Of a DNA stretch of 64,000 nt, positions 1-9,021 are shown one piece after another. How positions within the stretch are numbered: the stretch's first letter is position 1; each line of letters begins with the position of its first letter. The notes under the pieces were generated by a model that saw nothing but the letters and a program-made list of their open reading frames with translations, did not search any database and was not told where the DNA came from. A program made the position numbers and the translations under genes. This stretch comes from an uncultured SAR116 cluster alpha proteobacterium (GTDB lineage: Bacteria; Pseudomonadota; Alphaproteobacteria; Puniceispirillales; Marisalimonadaceae), in the NCBI GenBank assembly GCA_902616615.1, contig CACMTN010000005.1, positions 35,277 to 99,276 on the forward strand, written 5' to 3'.

Positions 1-44
1 GAACCAGCGCCAATTACAATAAGGTCATAATCAAAATCTGACAT
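1..44 (-). CDS. FAD-dependent oxidoreductase, N-terminal fragment
   Basis: Only the first 14 codons lie in the window; the gene runs off its left edge. They begin at an ATG (44-42) and read MSDFDYDLIVIGAGS, an N-terminal beta strand and the start of a GxGxxG dinucleotide-binding loop typical of FAD-dependent oxidoreductases. A good ribosome-binding site (GGAGA, about 50-54) lies just upstream. The start is 23 bases after the stop of the hydratase gene at 68-916 on the same strand, so the two are probably co-transcribed. The substrate cannot be told from this fragment; a GMC oxidoreductase or another flavoprotein is equally possible. Confidence 0.65.
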   Translation of the reverse strand, partial: MSDFDYDLIVIGAG

Positions 45-67
45 ATAATCTCCAGAAAAAAAATTAT

Positions 68-916
68 TTAAAACTTTGCCTCACCCTTCATTGTCATGCC
101 TGCATCTTTTGTACTTGTAAAGCAATTCACATAACCATTTTCTTTGTTTTCAATGTTGATAAATAAATTGTCATTTGCATATACAGGTGCAACGCCTCTA
201 TGTGAGAAAAAATGCGCTTTTGCTTTTTTATATTTTTCTGCAGCTCTCAACATAAGAGTTGCTTGAAGTGGCCCATGAAATACTAAATCTTTATATCCCT
301 CTTCTTCTGTCGAATAAGGGTAATCATAATGAATTCTATGACCATTGAATGTAATTGCTGAATATCTGAACAACATTGTAGGATGTGTAAAAATTTTTTC
401 TTCATAGTCTGACTTTTCAAATGGTAAATCATTTTTAATAATCACATTATTTTTTGTTTTTACTATATCTCTATAAACAAGATCATGCTCTTCTTCGATC
501 ATCAGCTTATCTTTTACAAAAAACTGATATTTTGCTATTACAAAGCATAACATACCAGACTTACCATTTTTTAAATTGATATCCATCACCTTAGATATTT
601 TTTTTACTTGATCCCCTATTTTTAAAGAATGAAAAAAATGTGTTCGACATCCAGCCCACATTCTTCTTGGAAGAGGGACAGGAGGTAAAAAACCTCCCTT
701 TTTTGGATGAGAATCTTTTCCAAGTAGAGAGGCTTTAACCACAGCTGGTCCTAGTGCCCAATGAAGGCCAGACGAGGCTATTTCACCATTTTCAGGATTA
801 CCAGGATCAATGTCAATCGTTGCCCTAAACCTGGTTTCCAACGATTTTGTTACTTCGTCAAATATAATCTCTTCATTACCAATCCAAGATTTTAGTTCGT
901 TTACATTGACATTCAT
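68..916 (-). CDS. MaoC/HTD2-like acyl-CoA hydratase (mesaconyl-C4-CoA hydratase type)
   Basis: This 282-residue double hot-dog-fold protein resembles the FAS1-like/HTD2 hydratases that include mesaconyl-C4-CoA and itaconyl-CoA hydratases. The N-terminal half is the non-catalytic hot-dog unit. The C-terminal half carries the hydratase signature FNGHRIHYD (residues 190-198) with the expected His and Asp, and then FHGPL (213-217). By family it would add water to, or remove it from, a 2-enoyl-CoA or dicarboxylyl-CoA in the cytosol. It precedes an FAD-dependent oxidoreductase on the same strand, which suggests a short degradation operon. The exact substrate is not readable from sequence. Confidence 0.82.
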   Translation of the reverse strand: MNVNVNELKSWIGNEEIIFDEVTKSLETRFRATIDIDPGNPENGEIASSGLHWALGPAVVKASLLGKDSHPKKGGFLPPVPLPRRMWAGCRTHFFHSLKIGDQVKKISKVMDINLKNGKSGMLCFVIAKYQFFVKDKLMIEEEHDLVYRDIVKTKNNVIIKNDLPFEKSDYEEKIFTHPTMLFRYSAITFNGHRIHYDYPYSTEEEGYKDLVFHGPLQATLMLRAAEKYKKAKAHFFSHRGVAPVYANDNLFINIENKENGYVNCFTSTKDAGMTMKGEAKF

Positions 917-1013
917 TTTGATTTCTTTTTGTAATTATAAATAAAATTTTATTTAATATATTGAAAATTATAATCTAAAACAAGTTAACTATAGCAAATA
1001 ATTGAGGATAAAT

Positions 1014-1859
1014 ATGAACGAAATTCTGAAATTAAATATTGGAATTGCAGGATGCGGAACTATGGGACTACCTATGTTAGAAGTTCTATTAAAAAATAAA
1101 ATAAGAGCTTTTGGGTATGATATAAAATCAAAAGATAATTTTCCTACTATAAAAAATAAATTTATCTCATCCAAAACAGAGTTTTTTGACAAATCAGACA
1201 TTATTTTAAGTGCAGTTAGAGATATAGATCAGACATTAGAACTTTGTGAAGGCCATAATGGACTTTTTAAATTAAATTCTCGCAAAACATTTATAATATG
1301 TTCAACATTATCTCCTGCTTTTTTAAAAAATTTTTTTCTGCAATCGCCTGATAATATTACAATGATAGAAGCACCAATGTCAGGAGCTCCAATGAGAGCA
1401 AAAGATGCATCACTAACTTTTATGGTTGGATCTAAGGTAAATGAGTTTGAAAAAATTTTACCTATTTTAAATATATTAGGTAATAAAATTTATCATATTG
1501 GAGAATTTGGTTCTGGGATGTCTGTTAAAGTTTTAAATAATTTTGTAGCATCTTGTTCAGTTGTAGCAGTAAGACATGTCCTTTCTGAGGCTAAAAATTT
1601 AAACATTACAACTAATCAATTGCTAAAAATTTTAAATAGTTCGTCTGGACAAACTTGGTTCAGTGAAAATTTAGAAAATATAGATTGGGCTAAAGAAAAC
1701 TATGAGACAGATAATACAATTGCAATTTTAGAAAAAGATGTAAGAAGTTTTCTGGATGGATTAGCTGATTCAAATTCTAGTTCAAACAATGCAATGGTTA
1801 ATTTTCAAAATGCTCTTTTGAATGGATTAAAAAACATTCCAACATTTCCAAATAATTAA
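1014..1859 (+). CDS. 3-hydroxyisobutyrate dehydrogenase family NAD(P)-dependent oxidoreductase
   Basis: A 281-residue member of the beta-hydroxyacid dehydrogenase family, which oxidises 3-hydroxy acids or reduces the corresponding semialdehydes with NAD(P). The Rossmann loop GCGTMG is at residues 13-18, the substrate-binding segment EAPMSGAP at 119-126, and the catalytic lysine region GSGMSVKVLNN has Lys172 and Asn176 in the expected spacing. An upstream in-frame TTG exists at 1002, but GAGG at 1004-1007 sits six bases before the ATG at 1014, so I chose 1014. It is divergent from the hydratase at 68-916 and convergent with the flavodoxin-fold gene, overlapping it by about four bases. The precise hydroxy acid is unknown. 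Confidence 0.85.
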   Translation: MNEILKLNIGIAGCGTMGLPMLEVLLKNKIRAFGYDIKSKDNFPTIKNKFISSKTEFFDKSDIILSAVRDIDQTLELCEGHNGLFKLNSRKTFIICSTLSPAFLKNFFLQSPDNITMIEAPMSGAPMRAKDASLTFMVGSKVNEFEKILPILNILGNKIYHIGEFGSGMSVKVLNNFVASCSVVAVRHVLSEAKNLNITTNQLLKILNSSSGQTWFSENLENIDWAKENYETDNTIAILEKDVRSFLDGLADSNSSSNNAMVNFQNALLNGLKNIPTFPNN

Positions 1860-2320
1860 TAAATGCCTAATTCGATGCCACTGGCAAAAGTTAAAACAAA
1901 TTTTTCTAATTGTTTCAAATAATCTTCTTTCCAAGAACCCTTTAGTATTAAAGGTGGTAAAACTTGTCTCCATCGTAAACCAATTAGAATTTTATTTAAT
2001 GCAACTTTGCAACCTTCCCCGTCCAATCCTGCTCTAACATAATAAATAATTGGAAGTCCTTCTGTTTTATCTTTTAACCCATCATAACATCTATCAAAAA
2101 AATCTTTTGTTAAACCTGACATATATCCAAAATTTTCAGTAGTTCCAATTATTAGACCGTCAATTTTTTTAAAAGAAGATGTATTTGCCTCGATTAAATT
2201 CAGCGTTGTTAAATTTACATCTAGAGTTGCAGTTTCAATCTTATTTTTTGCAAGTTTAGATAATTTTTTGGTATTTTCAGATGGAGAATGATGAGCAAAT
2301 AAAATGTTTTTTTTCTTCAT
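1856..2320 (-). CDS. Flavodoxin-fold / NAD(P)H-dependent FMN reductase-like protein
   Basis: The 154-residue product has a flavodoxin-like fold. The first strand and loop, NILFAHHSPSENTKKL, match the phosphate-binding loop of flavodoxins and WrbA-like proteins. Later, GLIIGTTENFGYMSG looks like the FMN ring-binding loop. An in-frame ATG at 2353 would add 11 residues of low fold value; the ATG at 2320 puts the start directly before the first strand and 13 bases after the stop of the upstream thioredoxin-fold gene. The two genes probably form a redox operon. The partner and substrate are not evident. Confidence 0.7.
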   Translation of the reverse strand: MKKKNILFAHHSPSENTKKLSKLAKNKIETATLDVNLTTLNLIEANTSSFKKIDGLIIGTTENFGYMSGLTKDFFDRCYDGLKDKTEGLPIIYYVRAGLDGEGCKVALNKILIGLRWRQVLPPLILKGSWKEDYLKQLEKFVLTFASGIELGIY

Positions 2321-2333
2321 ATTGAAATCACAT

Positions 2334-2948
2334 TTACAATTTGGGAACACCAAAGTGATTTAAAAATTCAATTAGGTTTTCAATCGGTTGCGCACCAACA
2401 ACACTGTGATTATTATATATATAAGTAGGCACTCCAGTAACACCATATGTTCTGGATTCTTGCCAATCTTTATCCACTGAACTTTTAAAAGTTCGATTTT
2501 TTATTATATCATTAGCCTCATTTTCATCTAATCCTGATTTTGTTACAATTTCCAATATTACACTTTCTAAACCAATATTTAATCCTTTTACAAAATACGC
2601 TTCAAAAAAATTGTCATGAATTGATGTTTTATTATCTAAAGATTGAGCCCAAGAGCCTATTTCTTGGGCTAGTCTACTATTAAATGTATGTGATCTATTG
2701 CTATAAGGAAGATTTTCATTAGACATTAAATTTTTCATATTTTGATTTTTTTTGTCAATATCCTGTTGATTTGTTCCAAAAAGATCTAATAGAGATTTAC
2801 CTTCTTTTGGGGTGTCAGGATGCAATGGAAAATGAATTATTTCGATATCTATATCAAATATATTTGTTAATTTTTTAACCCTTGAATCACCAAGGTAACA
2901 CCAAGGACATACATAATCAGTGAACACTTTTAATTTATGAGAACTCAT
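2334..2948 (-). CDS. DsbA family / FrnE-like thioredoxin-fold oxidoreductase
   Basis: A 204-residue DsbA-like protein of the FrnE or 2-hydroxychromene-2-carboxylate isomerase superfamily. The redox motif CPWC is at residues 14-17, after the first strand (KVFTDYV). The C-terminal segment GVTGVPTYIYNN contains the cis-proline (VPT) that faces the dithiol active site. No signal peptide is present, so it is cytosolic, unlike true DsbA. ATG 2948 was chosen over an upstream ATG at 2975 because GGGAG sits just before it and the fold starts there. It is followed by a flavodoxin-fold gene on the same strand, which suggests a thiol or flavin redox function. Confidence 0.83.
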   Translation of the reverse strand: MSSHKLKVFTDYVCPWCYLGDSRVKKLTNIFDIDIEIIHFPLHPDTPKEGKSLLDLFGTNQQDIDKKNQNMKNLMSNENLPYSNRSHTFNSRLAQEIGSWAQSLDNKTSIHDNFFEAYFVKGLNIGLESVILEIVTKSGLDENEANDIIKNRTFKSSVDKDWQESRTYGVTGVPTYIYNNHSVVGAQPIENLIEFLNHFGVPKL

Positions 2949-3150
2949 GAAATACTCCCAAAGTTTAACAAACAAATAATGTACTAAATGTATATTATTA
3001 AAGTGTATATTTGATAATAAAATAAATTATAATTATAATTAATTATAAAAATAAAATAAGATTACAAAATTTTTTTAAATTATATAAACTTACTAACATA
3101 TATTAATAAATTTCTTATTTAAAAAAAAAAAAAATTATAAAGGAATTAAA

Positions 3151-3954
3151 TTGAGAGATTTAAGAGGTAAAAACGCAATAGTTACAGGAGGCGCTAAAGG
3201 CATTGGTAAAAGCGTTTGTCTAGCCTTAGCTAATGCTGGAGCGAATATACATATATTAGATATTAATAAAGGCGATGGACAAGAAACCGAAAAAGAAATT
3301 GCTAAATTAAATGTTGAAGTTAGTTTTTATCAAATAGATGTTGCAGATGAAAATTCATGGATTGAATTTTCTAATTTTTTAAAAAATAAAAAAATTCTGA
3401 TAGATATATTAGTAAATAATGCAGGTATTTGGATTGGTAAAGATATTGATAATGTATCGCTAGAAGAATATCAGAGACTTATATCTATTAACTTAACTGG
3501 TGTATTTCTTGGTACTAAATATTTAGTACCCTTTTTGACTGAGGCAGGAAAAAAAACAAAATTTGGAAGTACTATAATTAATCTTAGCTCTGTAGCTGGC
3601 CTTGTTGGTTCTCAACTTGACCCATTATATTCAATGACAAAAGGCGGTATAACTACTTTCACAAAATCAATGGCTATATATTTTGGGAAAAATAAATTTC
3701 CAATCAGAATTAATCAAGTCCACCCAGGTATTATAGAAACTGACATGGGAACACAAGTATATAAAGCACGAATTAGTCAAAACCCAGAGATGACAATAGA
3801 GGAATCTATTTCAGCTGGCATTAATCAGACACCTATTGGTCGTCTTGGAACAGCTGATGAAGTTGCCAAAACAATTTTATTTCTATCCTCTGATAACTCA
3901 AGTTTTATGACTGGATCAAGTCTTGTTGTAGATGGAGGCTTAACTGCACAATAA
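3151..3954 (+). CDS. Short-chain dehydrogenase/reductase
   Basis: A classical 267-residue SDR. The cofactor loop TGGAKGIG is at residues 12-19, the NNAG motif at 89-92, and the catalytic Ser147 with Tyr160-xxx-Lys164 are intact. The C-terminus (SGSS-type segment followed by VVDGGLTA) is the usual family ending. The start is a TTG, preceded by AAGGA about ten bases upstream. A run of 14 A lies at 3121-3134 in the leader. A second SDR follows 33 bases downstream, so the pair is likely co-expressed. Substrate unknown; 3-oxoacyl or polyol/steroid-like alcohols are all compatible with the family. Confidence 0.85.
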   Translation: MRDLRGKNAIVTGGAKGIGKSVCLALANAGANIHILDINKGDGQETEKEIAKLNVEVSFYQIDVADENSWIEFSNFLKNKKILIDILVNNAGIWIGKDIDNVSLEEYQRLISINLTGVFLGTKYLVPFLTEAGKKTKFGSTIINLSSVAGLVGSQLDPLYSMTKGGITTFTKSMAIYFGKNKFPIRINQVHPGIIETDMGTQVYKARISQNPEMTIEESISAGINQTPIGRLGTADEVAKTILFLSSDNSSFMTGSSLVVDGGLTAQ

Positions 3955-3987
3955 GTATATAATTAAAAAAATGAAATATAAAGATAA

Positions 3988-4746
3988 GTGAAAAGAAATT
4001 TGGAAAATAAAGTAGCCTGGATTACTGGTGCAGGATCAGGAATTGGACGTGACGCTGCAATAAAATTGTCTAAACTTGGTATGAAGGTAATTTTATCAGG
4101 TAGAAATAAAAACTCTCTACAAGATACTCAAGAGAGATGTAAAACTAACACTATTATTAAACCAGTAGATGTTTCTAAAAAATCAGATGTTAAAGATATT
4201 TTTTGCGAAATAAAAAAAGAAATTGGACATGTAGATATTTTAGTAAATTGTGCTGGAATAAATATTTTAAAAAGAGACTGGGACAATATAGATGAGAATG
4301 AGTGGGATCAGGTAATACAAACTAATATTAATGGTTTATTTTACTGCTGTAAGGCAGTCATACCTCTTATGAAAGAAAAGAAGGATGGATTAATTATTAA
4401 CGTATCTTCGTGGTCTGGAAATCATGTAAGTTTATTGTCAGGTGTTTCTTATACCTCTTCTAAACATGCATTAAATGCTATGACAGAAACTATCAATATG
4501 AAATATTGTAATCTCGGTATTAGGGCTACTGCATTGTGTCCAGGAGAAGTTGCAACAGCTATATTAGACAAACGTCCAAAAAAGCTCTCTAGCGAACAAA
4601 AAAATAAAATGCTTCAACCAGATGATTTAGGTCAAACTATAGTATTTTTGTGTCAAATGCCAAAGCATGTATGTATTAATGAACTAACTATCAGCCCTAC
4701 ATGGCATCGAAGATATATTGCAGATCTCGGGATTGAAAAATTATAA
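3988..4746 (+). CDS. Short-chain dehydrogenase/reductase
   Basis: A second SDR in tandem, 252 residues. The cofactor loop TGAGSGIG is at residues 13-20, NCAG replaces NNAG at 87-90, and the catalytic Ser141, Tyr155 and Lys159 are present. The C-terminus ends in ISPTWHRRY rather than the usual VDGG segment, as in SDR subfamilies resembling YdfG-type serine/3-hydroxy acid dehydrogenases. The start is taken as GTG 3988; a downstream TTG at 4000 is possible. The gene is convergent with the glutathione transferase at 4752, with only a five-base gap and no visible terminator. Confidence 0.83.
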   Translation: MKRNLENKVAWITGAGSGIGRDAAIKLSKLGMKVILSGRNKNSLQDTQERCKTNTIIKPVDVSKKSDVKDIFCEIKKEIGHVDILVNCAGINILKRDWDNIDENEWDQVIQTNINGLFYCCKAVIPLMKEKKDGLIINVSSWSGNHVSLLSGVSYTSSKHALNAMTETINMKYCNLGIRATALCPGEVATAILDKRPKKLSSEQKNKMLQPDDLGQTIVFLCQMPKHVCINELTISPTWHRRYIADLGIEKL

Positions 4747-4751
4747 ATAAT

Positions 4752-5627
4752 TTATGATAATTTTTCTAACTTATCTTGGGTTTTATTAATAAAGTCAGAT
4801 GAACTATGTCGTTCGTGAAGTTGGGATGATAGCTTTCCTTTGATCTTGTTTACCATAATTCCCCTTTTAACAGCTTTTCTCTCGTTAATTTTTCTTGCCC
4901 ACTTCAATACATTTTTATATTTTTTAACATCCAAAAATTCTTCTGAATCATATAATCTTCCTAATACCAAGGCTCCATACCATGGCCAAATGGCTATATC
5001 AGCTATGGTATATTCTTCGCAACAAATAAAATTTTTGTCAGATAATAACTTATCTAAAACATCTAATTGTCTTTTAACTTCCATAGCAAATCGATTTATT
5101 GGGTATTCATATTTTTCTGGAGCATAAGCATAAAAATGGCCAAAGCCACCTCCTAAATAAGGCGCACTTGCCATTTGCCAAAACAACCAGTTGAGACATT
5201 CTGTTCTATCTTCAAATTTTTTAGGGATAAAAATATCAAATTTGTCAGCTAAATATAATAATATTGACCCAGATTCAAAAATTCTCACTGGCTGATCTCG
5301 AGAATTATCTAAAAGACTAGGTATTTTAGAATTAGGATTAATTTCTACAAAACCAGAACTAAACTGATCTCCATTCCCTATTCTAATTAACCATGCGTCA
5401 TATTCTGCTTCCTTAATTCCTAAATCAAGCAATTCTTCAAGCATAATGGTTATTTTAACACCATTTGGTGTACCTTGAGAATATAATTGAAAAGGATGTT
5501 TTCCAACTGGAAGATCTTTTACATGAGTATTACCTGAGATTGGCCTGTTAATGTTGGCGAATTTACCACCATTGTTTTTGTCCCACTCCCATTTTTTGGG
5601 AGGTACATATTTTTCTGATTTTTCCAC
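4752..5627 (-). CDS. yghU: YghU-like glutathione S-transferase / disulfide reductase
   Basis: The 291-residue product closely follows the E. coli YghU pattern along its length. It has an N-terminal extension with FANINRP and LPVGKHPFQLYS, a thioredoxin-like domain with GTPNGVKITIMLEELL, the NPNSKIP glutathione-binding loop and ESGSILLYLA, then a helical GST C-terminal domain ending in LHERHSSSDF. By family it is a cytosolic glutathione-dependent disulfide-bond reductase or peroxidase. The start is GTG 5627 with AGGGA five bases upstream. It lies 24 bases downstream of the GMC oxidoreductase on the same strand and may share its transcript. Confidence 0.9.
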   Translation of the reverse strand: MEKSEKYVPPKKWEWDKNNGGKFANINRPISGNTHVKDLPVGKHPFQLYSQGTPNGVKITIMLEELLDLGIKEAEYDAWLIRIGNGDQFSSGFVEINPNSKIPSLLDNSRDQPVRIFESGSILLYLADKFDIFIPKKFEDRTECLNWLFWQMASAPYLGGGFGHFYAYAPEKYEYPINRFAMEVKRQLDVLDKLLSDKNFICCEEYTIADIAIWPWYGALVLGRLYDSEEFLDVKKYKNVLKWARKINERKAVKRGIMVNKIKGKLSSQLHERHSSSDFINKTQDKLEKLS

Positions 5628-5651
5628 TTTTTCCCTCTTATAAAATTTAAA

Positions 5652-7292
5652 TTAATAATTTAAAACTATTGGATCAATTGGGTCTTTACCAAGTACTAAA
5701 TCAGAACCTTTTTCTCCTATTAATGTAGCGCCAGAGTGTAAATTTGCAGATAACATTGTTGGCATAATAGACGCGTCAATAACCCTAAGATTGTTTAAAC
5801 CATAAACTTTAAGATTATCGTCAACAACTGCAGTTGGGTCAGTTTTTGGACCCATTCTACATGTTCCCATCTGATGATAGGTTGTAGTTCCTCTTTCTCT
5901 TGCAACTTGAAGTAATTCTTCATCTGATTGTTTTTCAATTCCAGGATAAACTTCATAATCAAAGTAATGTGAAAGAGCTTTAGAATGCATTAGTCTTCTA
6001 GATAGTTTTAATCCCGCAACAACTACCCTCTTATCTTCTTCAGCATCCAAGTAATTAGGTTGAATTAATGGAGCGTCGAATGGGTCATTTGTTTTTGATT
6101 TTATCCAACCAAGTGATTCAGGTCTTTGTTGCCAGGCGGTAACGGTAAATCCAGGTTCAGTATCTAAAGTCGATTGAACACCTTCTTTATACGATGCTGG
6201 AGTAAAAGTCATTTGAAGATCATGATTTCTTATTTCTTCATTAGAATGCCAGAAACAATATACTAACGTAGGACTTAAATTTACTATAGATTGTTTACCT
6301 ATTATATATTTTCCAATTTCTTTTAGAAGTTTAAACCCTCTTGATTTTTCATTTACTGTTTCAACATTTTTAGCTCTTGCAGTTAATCTAGGAGCAAAAT
6401 GGTCTCTTAAGTTCATTCCTACACCTTTAAGATCATGAATGACATCTATTCCAAGTTTTTTAAGATCTTCAACGGGACCAACACCCGACATATGTAGAAT
6501 ATGAGGTGATTTTATAACACCAGATGACAATATTATTTCCTTATTTGCTTTAAGGTTAATCTTTTTTCCTCCTCTTCCTCCTATTAAATATTCAACTCCA
6601 ATTGCTGTTTTATTATTAAAGTTAATTTTTGTGACGAATGCGTTGGTTATTATTTGGAGATTTTTTCTGGACTTGGCTGGTTTCAAAAATGCTTTTGCAG
6701 CACTTACTCTAAATCTACCTCTTGTAGTACGTTGTACGTAAGAAACACCTTCTTGCAATTTCCCATTGTAATCTTTATTAAGTGGAATACCTTGTTCTAT
6801 AGCACTTTTGATAAATGCTTCACATAAGGGATCTCTATATTCAAGATCTGTGATTGGCAATTCGCCTTGTGTTCCTCGATAAACGTCATCAAATTCACCC
6901 AGTCTTTTTTCATATTTTTTAAAATATGGAAGTAAATCTGAATAACTCCAACCTTTATTACCCTTTTGAGCCCAAACATCAAAATCTAGGTTTTGTCCTC
7001 TATTGAAAACCATACCATTTATTGAACTTGATCCACCTAGTGTTTTACCTCTTGGAATGTCTATTACTCTTCCATCTGTACCCCAACTAGGTTCAGATTT
7101 AAATAACCAATTTACATTTGGATTAACAAGAGTTTTCATAAAACCTGCAGGTATATGTATAAATGGATTCCAGTCAGGCGGACCTGCTTCCAATACACAT
7201 ACTGAATTTTTACGATTTGCACTCAGCCTATTTGCCAAAACGCAACCAGAAGATCCTGCACCAACTATAATGTAATCAAAATTATCTGCCAT
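5652..7292 (-). CDS. GMC family FAD-dependent alcohol/choline dehydrogenase-like oxidoreductase
   Basis: A full-length 546-residue glucose-methanol-choline oxidoreductase. The FAD loop GAGSSG is at residues 11-16. GMC signature 1 (GKTLGGSSSINGMVFNRG) and signature 2 (SGVIKSPHILHMSGVG) are both intact. The C-terminal active-site motif YHQMGTCRMG gives His473, and the second catalytic position is His519 (SANLHSG), where choline dehydrogenases usually have Asn. Such an enzyme oxidises a primary or secondary alcohol or choline-like amine and passes electrons to the respiratory chain or to oxygen. It was named choline-like only by fold; BetB or BetI neighbours are absent, so choline is unproven. 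Confidence 0.87.
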   Translation of the reverse strand: MADNFDYIIVGAGSSGCVLANRLSANRKNSVCVLEAGPPDWNPFIHIPAGFMKTLVNPNVNWLFKSEPSWGTDGRVIDIPRGKTLGGSSSINGMVFNRGQNLDFDVWAQKGNKGWSYSDLLPYFKKYEKRLGEFDDVYRGTQGELPITDLEYRDPLCEAFIKSAIEQGIPLNKDYNGKLQEGVSYVQRTTRGRFRVSAAKAFLKPAKSRKNLQIITNAFVTKINFNNKTAIGVEYLIGGRGGKKINLKANKEIILSSGVIKSPHILHMSGVGPVEDLKKLGIDVIHDLKGVGMNLRDHFAPRLTARAKNVETVNEKSRGFKLLKEIGKYIIGKQSIVNLSPTLVYCFWHSNEEIRNHDLQMTFTPASYKEGVQSTLDTEPGFTVTAWQQRPESLGWIKSKTNDPFDAPLIQPNYLDAEEDKRVVVAGLKLSRRLMHSKALSHYFDYEVYPGIEKQSDEELLQVARERGTTTYHQMGTCRMGPKTDPTAVVDDNLKVYGLNNLRVIDASIMPTMLSANLHSGATLIGEKGSDLVLGKDPIDPIVLNY

Positions 7293-7383
7293 TAAAGTTA
7301 CCCAAATTAGATAATTTAAGTTATGTTAATTAATTGATAATAGTTAAAGCTAAATTTTATACAATTAGAAAAGTGTTATCTAA

Positions 7384-7506
7384 TTACCAAGACTGAAGCC
7401 AATCTACCAAATAATCTCTTAAACCGGTGGAGATCATAATTTCTTGAATTTCATTTGAAAAGAAAAAAACTAGAGCAGCAATTATTATTCCAAATATGAA
7501 AGTCAT
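7384..7506 (-). CDS. Small single-span membrane protein, 40 residues
   Basis: A short reading frame encoding MTFIFGIIIAALVFFFSN followed by a polar, amphipathic tail that ends in DWLQSW. Residues 3-17 form one predicted membrane helix. GGGGAT lies six to eight bases upstream of the ATG at 7506, a credible ribosome-binding site, and the frame occupies the spacer between the GMC gene and the CoA transferase. I do not recognise a family. It could be a small subunit or regulator of a membrane complex, or a chance frame; the ribosome-binding site and hydrophobic start make it plausible. Confidence 0.5.
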   Translation of the reverse strand: MTFIFGIIIAALVFFFSNEIQEIMISTGLRDYLVDWLQSW

Positions 7507-7604
7507 TATTATCCCCTATTATAAATTTATTTATAATAAATTTAAAATTACTTGAATTCTATTAAAAAAAAAATAAAATATTATAAAAAGAAAAAGGACA
7601 TTTT

Positions 7605-7709
7605 GTGAGTAAAGACGAATACACATTTACTGAAAGTTTAAAATCAGAGGCCATATTAGCGGTAATTCTTTTCTTTCCACTGCTATTTACTATTACTGGC
7701 ATAATATAG
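7605..7709 (+). CDS. Small single-span membrane protein, 34 residues
   Basis: A GTG-started frame of 34 residues, MSKDEYTFTESLKSEAI followed by a hydrophobic stretch AVILFFPLLFTITGII at the C-terminus. AAAAAGGA at 7591-7599 is a good ribosome-binding site six bases before the GTG. The last 27 bases overlap the 3' end of the CoA transferase on the opposite strand. The charged N-terminus plus one C-terminal helix suggests a tail-anchored micropeptide. No family is recognised; a real gene is likely but not certain. Confidence 0.48.
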   Translation: MSKDEYTFTESLKSEAILAVILFFPLLFTITGII

Positions 7710-8882
7710 ATTTCCTATCACTCCTTCATTAATCAGTTCTTCTATTTGATTATTTGAATAACCTAAAGATATCAGTATTTCTTTTGTATGTTGCCCTAAA
7801 GATGGTGCTTTAGATAGTATGTCATTATCTACAAATCTGGGCATACCAGGGATGTTTGGAACTGGCCATATTTGTTCAGTTGTTGGTTGCTTTAACCAAG
7901 AGATTAAGTCTATTGCTTTTGTTTGATCGCTTTCTATGAAATCTTTGTAGTCTTGAACCTTTTCATTTTGAACTTCATACTTATTAAGTAAATTTTTCCA
8001 ATAATCTGTGTTTTCTTTAATAAATAGTTTCTGAACTTCTCTTGAAAGAATTGCTTCATGTTTTCTTCTTTCAGTATTATTTACAAAACGTTTGTCTTTG
8101 ATAAATTTTTTCCAACCAACAGCATTACAAAATTTAATAAATTCATGATTTTTTACAACTATAATTTGTATCCAACCATCTTTTGTTTTGAATGTACCAG
8201 ATGGAGATGATGCATGAGTATAAGGCCCTTCCATATACCCACTCATAAGTCTTATTGATTGCATGGCTGCTGCAGCTTCCATTAGACTTATTTCTATCTT
8301 TCTTCCAAACCTTTCATTAATTCTCGCATATAATGATGTAGATATTAACTGAGTTGCATATAAAGCTGTAGTCATATCAAATATTATAACAGGTGTTCTA
8401 TGAGGAATATTATCTGGGCCTTTGTTTTCAGCCATAAAACCTGTAAAAGCCTGAAGTACAGGGTCCATAGCAGGTTTGTGACTCATAGGGCCATTTTGTC
8501 CAAAGCCTGATATAGACAAATAGATCAACTTTGGATTTATTTTTTTTAACCTATCATAATCATAACCAAGCCGTTTAATTACACCTGGTCTGAAACCTTC
8601 AATAAAAATATCGGATTGTTTAATAATTGTATCTAAAATAGGTTGACTTTTTGTATTCTTTAAATCAACTATAATGCTTTTTTTACCTAAATTTGCAGCT
8701 ACTGAAAAAGCAGAATGCTCACCATACTCTTGTCCAAGATTTCTTGCCCAATCACCATCTTTGGGCTCTACTTTAATTACTTCTGCTCCATGTTGAGCCA
8801 AAAGCATGCCGCAATATGGACCGGCTACGCCTTGAGAAAAATCAATAACTTTAAGACCTTTAAATGGTTTTTGATATGACAT
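7683..8882 (-). CDS. CoA transferase family III (CaiB/BaiF type)
   Basis: A 399-residue family III CoA transferase, which moves CoA between carboxylic acids through an aspartyl-CoA thioester. The N-terminus VIDFSQGVAGPYCGMLLAQ and AEVIKVEP are characteristic, and the catalytic aspartate is Asp169 in IIFDMTTALYA. Length is normal for formyl-CoA/carnitine-CoA transferases. It is monocistronic here, divergent from the photolyase. The donor and acceptor cannot be told from sequence. A tiny membrane-protein frame on the other strand overlaps its 3' end. Confidence 0.9.
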   Translation of the reverse strand: MSYQKPFKGLKVIDFSQGVAGPYCGMLLAQHGAEVIKVEPKDGDWARNLGQEYGEHSAFSVAANLGKKSIIVDLKNTKSQPILDTIIKQSDIFIEGFRPGVIKRLGYDYDRLKKINPKLIYLSISGFGQNGPMSHKPAMDPVLQAFTGFMAENKGPDNIPHRTPVIIFDMTTALYATQLISTSLYARINERFGRKIEISLMEAAAAMQSIRLMSGYMEGPYTHASSPSGTFKTKDGWIQIIVVKNHEFIKFCNAVGWKKFIKDKRFVNNTERRKHEAILSREVQKLFIKENTDYWKNLLNKYEVQNEKVQDYKDFIESDQTKAIDLISWLKQPTTEQIWPVPNIPGMPRFVDNDILSKAPSLGQHTKEILISLGYSNNQIEELINEGVIGNLYYASNSK

Positions 8883-9021
8883 GGAATTACTCTCTAAACA
8901 AAATTTTTAATATTAATCTATTGATAAATTGTAAAAAAAACACCAAATATTCAATTACAAACCAAATGATTAATTTAATTTATCAATAAGACAAATTATA
9001 TCTTACAATTTCAAGAAGAAG

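Noticed and set aside
3121..3134. Run of 14 A before the SDR
   Set aside because: A homopolymer in an AT-rich leader; could be a sequencing-length artefact and has no clear function.
3971..3991. Six-codon frame before the second SDR
   Set aside because: Too short and without a ribosome-binding site; its stop overlaps the GTG start region by chance.
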